Source: Hofstenia miamia (Eukaryota > Xenacoelomorpha > Acoela > Hofsteniidae). Taken from it: DNA of 43,137 nucleotides. How positions within the stretch are numbered: the first letter of the stretch is position 1; every line of letters starts with the position of its first letter. Below, in pieces: positions 22,473 to 32,609 of the stretch. Location of the stretch: positions 797,705 to 840,841 of the forward strand of contig CABFPE010000116.1 in the NCBI GenBank assembly GCA_900660155.1. The letters run 5' to 3'. The position numbers were made by a program, and so were the translations under genes. The notes below the pieces were generated by a model. The model worked only from the letters and a program-made list of their open reading frames with translations. It searched no databases and was not told the DNA's origin.

Positions 22473-23910
22473 GTGGTAAAATGTGGGGTTTTTCTAGTGA
22501 CTATTTACCCTATTTTGTAAGTAAAAATGTTAACTGTTTATGATTTAGTTTAACTTCCAGTTGATAAATATAAAGACATTGAAATATTAAATTTTTTGAC
22601 AAAATTGCATTGCAGTATCTGATATGCTTGGAAATTATTTTTTGATGAAAATTCTAAGTAAGGCGCACCTAATCATGATTTTTTAATCCTATGGGGTTAT
22701 TAGCTCACTTCAAATATTTCTTGTTGCACAGATATACTGCTCAAGCCCAATTTAGGAGCGCCCTGTGCAAACAGATTATGGCGCCTACATTTGCTCACAA
22801 CCGAACTTCAAAATAATTCAATAAAATCAATATTTCAATAACAATTGCAAAATTCCTACGCCGTTTATGATTATTGACGCTCAATTCTTCAAATGTGTTA
22901 AATAAGCCAGATAGTTCTTTATTGGGCGAAACGGTTAAAATATTAATACTTTCAGAAAAGAATAAATTTAAAATCTAACACGTATTAGTTTAAGTTGTCT
23001 TAATTCATCATACATTTTTCACTAGTTTTGAGTTGTGCACCACTGGTGTACAGAATAGATTTTCGTTTTTTGCACGTAGTTTTCGGACATTTTACGATAA
23101 AATGTTACTTCCGGAAGACCTGTCTACTTCTCTGTAATCCATAGGGTCAATCGAATTGATCTGTAATACTATGAAGGGCCTACTGAGAAAGTGAAATTTT
23201 ACACATCCATTTGATAGCTAGTATTATCTTTTAAGGCTATTCCAAATTGATATGGTAATTTCTATTTTCGTAATTTTGCTGTAACTTGAAATTTAAAAAC
23301 AATAAACTTTCCATGTACAAACAACTAACCATTTTTTATTTGAGCAGTTTATTAATGGATTAATCGCTCCTGCCAGCGATTTTGCAATGAATGTGCAAAG
23401 TTTTTATAACGTGTTGTATAAACTTTCTTAGTGTTGAAAAATCTGTAGAAATTGAAAGTATGGGAAATCAATTCAAACAGAATAGGAATTTCATTTGTAA
23501 ATAGGGTTTATAAAGAATTGAATTTGTTTATATTGAAAAACAAACTATTTGTTATTGAAAAAAGTATCAGAGAAGCTTCTTTAGTATATATTTCAATTTT
23601 CCTGATTCAATAACTAGAAGAATACCCAGAACTTTTAAGGAATTGCGATACTTGAAGGATAGTGAATACTATTACTATATACACTTATTCCATTTGTTTG
23701 GAAACTAGTTCCAATAAAGTACTTAGTTCAATTCATGATTTGGTCTTCTTCATTGTGGGTTTTTTTGTTGTAAAAGAACTCACATTCACGTCAATCAGGC
23801 ATCTTATATGGGGTACATGACATTCGCCCACTAAATTGTTCGCCCACTAACATCTCATTTGCTAAATTTTCAACCAATCGGATAGTTATTATATTGGCTC
23901 ATAAGCCATC
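22473..23910. other. Noncoding spacer
   Basis: AT-rich without a supportable gene. A palindrome TGTGCACCACTGGTGTACA lies at about 23034 and a doubled word TTCGCCCACTAA at about 23823 and 23839. Confidence 0.3.
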
Positions 23911-24087
23911 ATGAATGACGCTTTAAAAATAATTCCAACAAAACTTGAAGGAAAAAGATTTTCATATTTAAATTATATATATAGAATTCATTCTAAAAAA
24001 GATGTATTCTACTGGAAATGTGCAGTGGAGAATTGAAAGGCTAGAGTGGTTACTAGCTGTGAATGTGTATTAGGGTATGATGAATAA
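23911..24087 (+). pseudogene. FLYWCH-type zinc finger fragment
   Basis: From ATG 23911 the frame reads TKLEGKRFSYLNYIY, HSKKDVFYWKC, AVEN, stop, KARVVTSCECVLGYDE, stop (24085-24087). This follows the FLYWCH pattern (GK..L...GY.Y.......YWRC......CKAR..T) closely. The second zinc-binding Cys of the pattern is replaced by a TGA (24031-24033), which one base change from TGT or TGC explains. The closing His is not seen. FLYWCH fingers bind DNA or RNA and are often found in MULE-type transposases and in insect regulators. This copy is a fragment with no following transposase, since the mariner element begins 64 bases later. Confidence 0.65.
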
Positions 24088-24151
24088 ATTAATGGCACAT
24101 TTTAGTTAATACTAAATTTAGTAAATATGATTAATCGTTTTTGTACAAATA

Positions 24152-25452
24152 CAGGGTGCGTCAGGTAAATTGAGAGTTATTTTAAACTGTGTTCATTAGA
24201 AATTGTGAGTTAAAATCATGTTTGATTATTTGATCAATTAATACAACATCTATTCTAAGTTATTCAGATTTTCTGTTATTTTAGATTGTATTATGTTCTC
24301 AGAATACGACAAAAGAGTTGCCATCCTCATTGCACTTGACACCGGGCGGACTCCAACAGAAATAAAGAATTTTTTTTTAAAGCTGCCAGAGTCGACCGTG
24401 TATCGAATTACCGCTGCTCACAATTTAGAAGAAGGTGTATCTGATGCTAAAAGGCCGCGTCATTCAGTCCGCAGTAACAAAAAACGAGACGATCATTTTA
24501 TCTCACGCCTCCGTAATCACATTGACGATGACCCAACAACATCAATGAGAAAACTCGCCAACATCATGAAGGTTAGCGAAGCGAAAATCAGGAGAGCAGT
24601 TCACCAAGACTTGCAGTACAAAAGTTACACCCTTAAAGTCAGACAAAAGTTAACTGATGCACAAAAAGAAAGCAGGTTAGAAAGATGCAGTCTCCTTGTT
24701 ACTTCATTGAAACATCGAACAGCTGGAATGACACGATTTTTCTCTGACGAAAAAATTTTTGTTGTTGATGAAAAGCATAACAAGCGAAACAGCCGTTATT
24801 TGTGTAGAGACCCAGAAGATGTTCCTGTGGTAAAGAAAACAAAATTTCCAGCATCTGTTATGGCGTTGTGCGTCTTATCAAGCAAAGGTGATGTCATGCC
24901 ACCTCATTTCTTTGAAAAAGGTCAAGCGGTTAACCAACATGTGTATCTGAAGGTTCTCAATGATGTGGTCAAACCTTGGATGGATGAAGTATCAAATGGC
25001 CAGGATTATGTTTTCCAACAGGATAATGCGCCTGCTCACACCTCAAATCTTGTTCAAAACTGGTGTGATGAAAATTTGCCCATGTTTTGGGCTAAGAACA
25101 TGTGGCCTCCAAATTCACCTGATGCAAATCCATTGGACTTTTACTTTTGGGGCGTGATTGAGTTAATGTCCAACAAATGTCATCATGAGAATGTCAACTC
25201 ACTTCGAGATGCAATCAATGAAGCCTGTGCCAATGTTGATCCACAGCATGTGATCTCGGCCTGTAGCAAGTTTCGGCCACGGCTTGAAGCCATAATTGAA
25301 GCTGGCGGTGGATACATCGAGTGATTATCTCTAACTTTTTTGCATTGTATGATTACTTTTTACTATGTAAATGATCTTAAATATATGCTTTCCTGCGTTA
25401 TGTCCTCTTTTTGACTGAAGAAGTTCACTCTCAATTTACTTGACGCACCCTG
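24152..25452 (+). mobile_element. Apparently intact mariner-like element, maT (DD37D) type, 1,301 bp
   Basis: The ends CAGGGTGCGTCAGGTAAA and CAGGGTGCGTCAAGTAAA (reverse complement of the right end) extend as inverted repeats for at least 26 bp with one mismatch. TA flanks both sides (24150-24151 and 25453-25454). An uninterrupted transposase lies inside. Near-identical ends and an open frame indicate recent activity. Confidence 0.93.
24293..25324 (+). CDS. Mariner-superfamily transposase, maT-like, 343 aa
   Basis: Full-length frame from ATG 24293 to TGA 25322-25324. The N-terminal 110 residues contain two helix-turn-helix regions (TPTEIKNFFLKLPESTVYRI, and TSMRKLANIMKVSEAKIRRA). The catalytic domain has Asp in FFSDEKIF, Asp in VFQQDNAPAHTS and a third Asp in SPDANPLDFYFWG. 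I count 37 residues between the second and third Asp, which gives the DD37D signature of the maT group rather than DD34D mariners or DD34E Tc1. The family excises its element and reinserts it at TA. Length is normal for the family and there are no stops or shifts, so it could be functional. G+C is higher than in the flanks. Confidence 0.93.
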   Translation: MFSEYDKRVAILIALDTGRTPTEIKNFFLKLPESTVYRITAAHNLEEGVSDAKRPRHSVRSNKKRDDHFISRLRNHIDDDPTTSMRKLANIMKVSEAKIRRAVHQDLQYKSYTLKVRQKLTDAQKESRLERCSLLVTSLKHRTAGMTRFFSDEKIFVVDEKHNKRNSRYLCRDPEDVPVVKKTKFPASVMALCVLSSKGDVMPPHFFEKGQAVNQHVYLKVLNDVVKPWMDEVSNGQDYVFQQDNAPAHTSNLVQNWCDENLPMFWAKNMWPPNSPDANPLDFYFWGVIELMSNKCHHENVNSLRDAINEACANVDPQHVISACSKFRPRLEAIIEAGGGYIE

Positions 25453-25454
25453 TA

Positions 25455-26900
25455 TACCTGATTTATAATGTCAGTTATCTCAAACGTACATTTGTCATGC
25501 TTTGCAACATTATTTCAAACAGTAAATCATGTTTGGCTTAATTATTAATTGTAGTGCTCTTTCTTTGAATCTGTAAATCATAATTTCCACAAGTTTTGCC
25601 ATTTCAAATATCCGCTGAAAGAATGCGTTTCACGATACGTACATTCACATTATCATCAAACAGAATATACAAAGAAATTCTTAAAAACTCAATTAACTAT
25701 TTTACCCAATAACTTGACCAGGATACTGATAAAAATGGCAAATTTGAAGTTGTTATTGCAGATGTTTATCAAAACGGAGTAGCAATTAAGACATCAACAA
25801 AAGTAAAACTATATTATTGTGGTATGATATGCATTTCGAACTGTTATGGATAGTAAGGTATTCTGATGATTTCATTTTCATAGTGAAGATGTTTACATAC
25901 ACTGAGCTAATCAAAGCCAATGATTTTCCAGAATTTTTAGAGAATTAAACGAGTATTTGGTAAAAGTAATGCTAGCTAAACATCTGAGTTTAGATATGGA
26001 CAAACTTTCATTCAAATGTCTGGAAACGTCTATTGTTGATGCCTGTATTCCCCGTTTCGTATTTTGCGGTAAAAATGCTGGCATGATTTGAGTAAAACAA
26101 ATTTTTTCTTAAGCTGATTTTTCAAATGTTTTTGGCTTTTAATGTTATTCAGGACTGGCTTACAAGGTACGTTTAATTTAAAGTATGCGGTGTTTTATCA
26201 ATGCTTTTTTCAGATCCCTATATTTGTTCTTTTCCAAGCAAATCACACTTTACAATTATTTTTTAGTCTACCAACAACATATCGTTTTTTTAGTTAAAAA
26301 ATACGTTTTCAGTATAAATTCTTTAGCACAAGATTGCTATATTAGTACATTATTTGCTTATTAATTTTTATATTTAGTACTATTAGCTTTTAAGTTGAAG
26401 CGTCTTTGCTGCCTATTTCTAAATGATCTTTCTCATTATATTGATAAAAATTAGACTTATAGCATTATTAGTAGTTCGAGCAAGTATTGGCCAATTGGTC
26501 TAAGCTTATACAAAAAAATGATTTGCTGGTTACCGATGTTTTGCTCTATAATATTTTTAATATTAATAGATTTGACTGGATTGCATTACAGAACATTATG
26601 ACAATTTCAAAATGTGTTCTTAAATTTGCAAAAATAATAGTGTAAATTAATACGTGATTTTAACAATATTTTTTAGTTTTTTTTGAAAAACTTCATAAAT
26701 CATTGCACTTTTTGCAAGATGTCATTAGATTTTGGACAACTTGCAGATAATTAATAGTTTGTAATAATTTTAGGAAAAAGAATTTGATCGGCTCCCACCC
26801 CGTTTAAAATTTTGTAGGATCGCATCTATCTTTTTCTATATTATTTCTAATTCGGACTAGAATCGCAATGCTCTATTTTGCATAACAGCGATGATTTAAT
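25455..26900. other. Noncoding stretch with one weak exon candidate
   Basis: A frame from 25713 to TAA 25948 starts with LDQDTDKNGKFEVVIADVYQ after an acceptor-like GACCAG (25721). DTDKNG resembles the start of an EF-hand loop, but position 12 is Ile rather than Glu, so calcium binding is doubtful. A donor-like GTAAAA lies near 25804. No partner exon was found. The rest is AT-rich. Confidence 0.3.
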
Positions 26901-26937
26901 TAGTTGCACTAGGCAACGGCCATCTATATTTGGAGTC

Positions 26938-27983
26938 AATGTTGCTCGTAAACTACTCAGAAACAGAATTGACAACAAAGATTCTACCCTCCAGAAAGAA
27001 GATGTTTGTTATGGCTCACAGTCCTAATACCAAATAATTTATTACAAACAGGGTGGAACTGTTATTTAACAGTGTTAATTAACACATATTTTTAACAATG
27101 TTTTTGAAGATTTTTAACACGAGTTCTTACATTAGTTTTTAACAGAATCGTGATCGGGATTAGAAAGCCGTTTTCTATCAAGCACATATTCCTTCATATT
27201 ATAAATGAAACAGTTGGTAGGCATTAAAGTTATTTCCAAATAAGTCAAAAAGCATCCTATGCTTACCAATGGATTTCTATTTATAAGAATATTAATCTAT
27301 TAGTTATTTTATTATAATTGTATATTTAATCAAATATAATGTAAATAGTATGATGTATCATTCATTATGAGATAGAAATGATGATGTTCTAGATTACAGA
27401 ATGATGGTGAATCTTATTACATACTATTCGATGTTTTGCTGTCAATTTTTTCTATATAACCGGGCATGTGGTATAATAGCTGAGATTTCCGATGTATCAA
27501 TTCTTTTTGTGGATTTCTCAATTAATATACTACTGAGATGTACATGACTGGATCCAATCCATTAGATGTGATTCCATACCAAAGCAAATGCCTCCTTTAT
27601 TGTACTAATGCACACGCAATTACGAATACTGCGTTTATGGTATTTCTTATCCCCTCCGCATGGACTAATATATTATATCGCATTTCAAATTTTAGCAACA
27701 CCTATAGTTTCAATTCATGACGCCGCCAACTATTCAAATGCCAGTAATTCGATAGAACTCTAACTGAACAAAATTGTGGAAATCGCGCATGACCAGCATT
27801 GTTCCAACTTCAACAACTTAATTTCTTCCCTTACTTTGCTTATCAGCTGTCTATGTTTTGTACACAATATTGGTATTATTTTAAAATTTTTAAACTTGGT
27901 TTTTTCAATTTCGAAATATAAATGTTGTTCGCAAAATCTACTCAGAAACAGAGTTGACAACAAAAATTCTATCCCCAAAAAGG
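26938..27983. repeat. Direct repeat pair about 1 kb apart
   Basis: The segments 26938-26999 and about 27921-27983 are direct copies with roughly 80% identity, both including CTACTCAGAAACAGARTTGA. The first copy lies in a frame that reads RPSIFGVNVARKLLRNRID and closes at TAA after CYGSQS. The second reads LLRNRVDNKNS. Protein-like conservation suggests both come from a coding repeat, possibly an exon of a transposon gene. No family was recognised. Confidence 0.5.
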
Positions 27984-28030
27984 GGTAAAACGTGCATTTT
28001 TTTCATAAATATTTTGCAAATAAATACACC

Positions 28031-28135
28031 GCAAATATCTCACAAAAACTTACAAATATTTGCAAATATCTCTCAAAAACTTACAAATATTTGCAAGTTA
28101 TTTGCAAATCTTGCAGACGCTTGCATAATTTGCAG
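28031..28135. repeat. 31-bp tandem repeat, two full units
   Basis: Units 28031-28061 and 28062-28092 (GCAAATATCTCACAAAAACT...) differ at a single base. A third, degenerate unit rich in TTGCAA words follows to about 28135. Confidence 0.75.
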
Positions 28136-29160
28136 TTTTATATAAATACTTTGCATATTTTTGTATAATACTTACTATTTTTCAAGTTTTGCAAGCTTCA
28201 ATCTGTTGGGGTCAAGGTGTTCCTGAGAAAGGTTCAACCCTCAAAACAGTGCTGCTAAGCATATTGAGAAACTTAAGGAATGTTTTGATTTAGTTTTTAC
28301 AATAGAAATGAAAAAAATGAAATATAGAAACTGCTATGCAAACAACAGGAAACCAAAATTTGTGCTAGAATAATTTCATGATCGATGAAGTAGATGATGA
28401 TAATTGATTGCTGTCATTAATCAGGAATTCTTAAGGCTTGTGGAGAGTGCACTAGATCAATGTGGAATACATGTATCCATTTTTATCTTAATTATAATAT
28501 TTATGGTAAATAAATTTTCAAGAAGCTTAGTTATAAATTGGTTATAAATAATATCATTATATATGTATTAGGAAAGGCGCATTTTCTGGAGCAAAGCCGG
28601 CATACAGCTTTGAAGAACTCTACGATGCTTACACTTTGATGATAAAGCCACCGAAAGAAGCGCCTTAAATTTGCTGTTATAAAATGTCTTTGGGATAAAT
28701 CGAGACCAACGCAAATGACGGCATGGAAATGTGCAGAAAAGATAATATATGGGGCCTCAAACGATCAAAAAACGAAAAAAATTTGCTCACTTAAAACCAA
28801 TCTAATTCCATTTTTGCGCAGACCTTAACGTGTTCCACTATTGTTTTGGTTGGTAGCCAATATAATTCCATTTCTAAATTTCACATAAGTTAATGTGTTT
28901 GCCTTATAATGATGTGATGTTCATGTTGTTATTCCACTTATGTAAATGTGTGTTATGTGTCATTCAAATACAAACATCTATAGCTAAATGATAAACTTGT
29001 AGATCTTATAGTTATTCAATAATCAATTTTTTCCTTTTAGAATAAATTTTTTAATATATTTTAGTATGGTTTACTATATTGTGGTATTCTTAAGTGGAAG
29101 TTCTGTCGAATTGGTTTCTGATTGCTGGATCGTTGGCCGTTCGGCTTGCTATTAGCATTC
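28136..29160. other. Mostly noncoding, weak upstream exon candidates
   Basis: An acceptor-like TATTAG at about 28571 is followed by an open frame containing YSFEELYDAYTLMIKPPKEA. An overlapping frame (28663-28830) contains CLWDKSRPTQMTAWKCAEKI. Both look more protein-like than chance and could be upstream exons of the gene at 29351, but no consistent phase joins them. Confidence 0.3.
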
Positions 29161-30216
29161 CAGGAATAATAGATTATGTTTAGAATTAGATCAAGCTGAA
29201 CAAGTTCCGGCTACTTGATGACTTATGTGATATCCGCATTTTAAGCACTGCCATAATGTTGCTGTATAATAAATATACGTATATTTAGAAATATATTTCC
29301 AGCAATATTTTTATAAACTCATGTAAACTTATTTGAATATTTGTTATTAGAAACTATCGACGTGGCCAGAAGACGAACAGAAAGGGCAGTATATACCAGC
29401 TGCAATGAAACTCAGGGGGAAAGTCATAATACTTCCGGAAAAAGAACCTTGCCCCATCGATATGCTTCTGATGAAGAATCGCCCCCTCCTCATGTATGTC
29501 AAAACAAAAAGAAAATCGTCCCACCGACAGCCCCCCCCCTGATGTTTGAACCGATTGAAACCAATCCTGGGCCCACTGCGTCACAATTTGGTGAAAATTC
29601 GAACGATCTTCCACCAGCATTATTCAGTAAGTATTTCTCTACATAGATAAATACTTGTTTCTTTTAGAACAACTAAATCTAATTTGGAAAGAATTAATAT
29701 CCATAGAACAGATTATTGCTCAAATTAGTGATAGCAGCATTGTAGAAAATGAAGATGAAATTCTTTTTCCAATTAAAATTAAGACTGAGCTTAACAATTT
29801 TTGGATTGATGACGCATCCTTGAAAAAATTTGTAAGTTGTATTTTCATTTGGTTATAATGTACATGTATTTATTTAATGAAATGAAAATTTTATTTCATA
29901 GTTAATTATATTTATATTGACATTAATTTCAATGGTTCTTATATAAATTTGTGTGTATATTTTCTATATACCATATTGCAATATTTGGAAACTATAAGAA
30001 TGCATACCTTCAGGTACCATATCATTACTAACACAGGCTTTTGGGACATAGGTGGGTGATAATGTAGATTACAAAATTATTGAGCAATTACTTTTTTTGA
30101 GATTTTATTATACAGCAACATACCGGCAGTGCTTAAAATGCGGATATCACATAAGTCATCAAGTAGCCGGAACTGGTTCAGCTTGATCTAATTCTAAACA
30201 TAATCTATTATTCCTG
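29161..30216. repeat. 1,056-bp segment bounded by 113-bp inverted repeats
   Basis: The left arm 29161-29273 and the right arm 30104-30216 are reverse complements over 113 bases with about four mismatches. Both include CAAGTAGCCGGAACTKGTTC or its complement. No simple target duplication is visible outside the arms. The segment encloses the exon pair 29351-29831. It may be a long-terminal-inverted-repeat element or two inverted copies of one repeat. Confidence 0.8.
29351..29831 (+). CDS. DUF4806-type gene, two internal exons (copy 1)
   Basis: Exon 29351-29626 (acceptor TTATTAG, donor TTCA|GTAAGT) and exon 29668-29831 (acceptor CTTTTAG, donor TTT|GTAAGT) join in phase. The first gives DVARRRTERAVYTSCNETQG, then a Pro-rich acidic linker (RYASDEESPPP). 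The second gives KQLNLIWKELISIEQIIAQI, then ILFPIKIKTELNNFW. This is the layout I recall for invertebrate proteins with a DUF4806 domain: an A-R-R-K-A-E-x-A helix, a linker, a coiled coil, then LPxxTxEELxxFE. The role of these proteins is unknown, though they are often multicopy and transposon-associated. Neither start nor end is present here. The exons homologous in position and phase at 39152-39288 and from 39518 support real coding history. Confidence 0.55.
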
Positions 30217-30859
30217 CAGGATTTCAAATTTGTATGACTACTATATTTAAGCAGAAAGTTTCATTAGACAACAAAAATTGTTGGGTGCTAAAATTGCTAG
30301 GAAAATTTAAATGGCGCATTTAGATTAAGTTACATTTGTAATAGATGTTAACATTGCAAAACACCTCATTGGCTACGGCCCCGAGTTGCATGTTATAACT
30401 ATTTTCAATGCAACCAATGTATCAACTACATCTAATTCAAGCTGTAAGTAATATAATTATCCAATCAAAAGGGATGGCTTTACATCGTGGAGCGACTAAA
30501 AAGGATTCAGTCCATTGAATTTTGAAGTAAATATTCGATAAAGAAATTTCAATACAGATAAACAAAACTGGGTAAAATGAAAAATGCCAATTTTTGAATT
30601 TGCCATTCCATTAAATCATAGCAGGTTAGAGTCGCGTCTGTAGTAATTTTGTTGATGTGATGTATATTAGCTTTTGAGGTTGAATAAAGTACAGTCTTGA
30701 ATTCAATTACTATTATTCCAGCAATGCTTGCTAATTTCCCAATGCTAAATTCTAGTATGTTGTCATAGTTAAATTTGCAGCTGATATTCGTTTGTATTCA
30801 ACATAGGAAGAAATAAATTTTTAATAGTTTGATGTTCTGCTCTCCTATGCCTCGTACTA

Positions 30860-32600
30860 GAGACAACTCAGCAACCGCTGTTTGTTCAGCCGAATTCTTT
30901 CGACCATCAACGTGAATTAGAAGATTCTGTTTCTCAGATACATGAACTATGTCCAGAAATCACAGAAATTGGATCTAATTTTCTGCCAGATCACGCTCAC
31001 ACTTCGCAGGATAACCGCACTCCCAAAAGGCTATAATATCATTTATTTTATTCTTACTTAATGTAAGATTTTCTTAAAAGACATGCTTTCCTCTACCCCT
31101 AGAACTTCCTTTGATTGTGTTCTAATATGCTCAACGTGATTTTTGCAGTCTTGTAGTTGCAATGCTGAAAAAGTGTCTTTTTATATTTCTAACATTAGTA
31201 AACAGATTACTGAAGTTATCTCCAGTGTTAAATTTATTACTCGATTTCCTGAAAATAAAATTCCTCCAACTGTTAATGTGTTGATTAACATTGATTCCCT
31301 ACCATTGCTTAAATCGTCAAATTTTTCCTGCACTCCAGTTTTACTTCGTTACACTCAAATGCCTGTAAATCGGTTGTGCCTAAGAATGATCGGTCTCTGG
31401 TGCAATATTGTAAAGCCACCATATTCTGAAATTCTTTTACTAATTGCTAAGCAATTAAAAAAGGTATGTAGTAACGGCTTACGAATTGCATCCAATCAGT
31501 AAATTGAACATTTTTTAAATGTTCGTTTGCTTGGAGTAAATTGTGATGCTGTTGCAAGAGCGCAGGTTCGTCAGCATGTACAGTTTAATGCCTATGATGG
31601 CTGTCCTGACTGCTTTGCAAGGGGGAATATTTGGATGGGACACTGAAGTATACAAAGTTTAGCAGTTCTGTAAGAAACCATAACGATTTATATAATGATG
31701 GCAAAAGAGCAAAATCTGAGCATAGAATATTTCGTGGTTTTAAAGGCCTTTTTCAATTATTTCGGATTTTAATTTGGAGAATTCGTTTCCTATTGATTAC
31801 CAGCATTCAGTATGCTTAGGGAATCCTGCGTCAGTTGGTAACCCAATGTTTTTTAAATCCTCAGCATGCTCTTTATGTTGGTGCTAATGGGAAAAATATA
31901 ATAGATAAGGTTTTATTATCAATAAAGCCTCCAAGTTGCATACCTCGAACTCCTTGTTCAATAAATTCACATAAACATTGGAAGGCAAGTGAATGGCAAT
32001 CATTTTCACTTTATTATTCTTTTGCTGCTCTAAGGGATGTAATACCTACATTCATTTACAACCATTGGCTACTCCTTGCAAAAATTGTTTGGGTTTTGGA
32101 TCAACAATTCATTTCTGCTTCAGATAAAAACAAAGCAGCCACTTATCTTCAGCAGTTTTCGGAAGAATTTGTTCAACTGTATTCCACAAAAAATTGTACT
32201 TGCAACGTTCATTCATTTGTTTCTCATGCAATGAAATATGTAGATACATTTGGGCCTTTGTGGAATTTCTCAACTTTTATTTTAGAAGATTATTTAGGTT
32301 TCGTAAAAAATTCTGTACATGGCATACAACATATGGACAAAGAAATTTTGCGCATTTCGAATCAAACTTTTCTGGATACCTACGATCTCCCTGCTCATGT
32401 AAAATCATTTTTAGACAAAATACTGATAAATTCGTATTCCAGTTATTTTAATGTGTCATCTTCTATTCGATTAAAAAACAAAATTTCTATTTCAAATTGT
32501 GTTTGTCAACCGATTTCATCATTTCGCGTTTTCGCAAAATCTACGTTTAATGCAAATGTATATCGCTACAATGAGACATCCAAAAGATGCGATTCTTACA
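30860..32600 (+). pseudogene. CACTA/EnSpm-type transposase, decayed (copy 1)
   Basis: Several blocks in different frames follow the order of the animal EnSpm transposase. An N-terminal exon-like block lies at about 30861-31036 (SVSQIHELCPEITEIGSNFL). A catalytic start is at 31143-31500 (INIDSLPLLKSS, matching the known DGLPLxKSS). Then come RAQVRQHVQFNAYDGCPDC (about 31555-31615, matching APARxxIKxxxxHxGYxGCxxC) and NSFPIDYQHSVCLGNP (about 31780-31830, matching FPLDYMHLVCLG). The C-terminal domain at 31835-32570 contains HWKASEWQSFSLYYSFAALR, CTCNVHSFVSHAMKYVDTFG and PLWNFSTFILEDYLGFVKNS, with an HxxxH and a G-P-L-W-x-x-S-x-F-x-x-E core. Stops, shifts and missing core residues make it dead. 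Its C-terminal end runs into a Tc1 remnant near 32600. Confidence 0.7.
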
Positions 32601-32609
32601 TTTATTTAT

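Noticed and set aside
25713..25948. EF-hand protein exon
   Set aside because: DTDKNG matches the start of the loop, but position 12 is not Glu or Asp and no partner exons were found; kept only as a weak candidate in the spacer entry.
28031..28135. CRISPR-like array
   Set aside because: The units are directly adjacent without spacers, and the host is a eukaryote; it is an ordinary tandem repeat.
29354..29620. Minus-strand ORF opposite the DUF4806-type exon
   Set aside because: The plus-strand frame has splice signals and a homologous exon at 39152; the antisense frame has neither.
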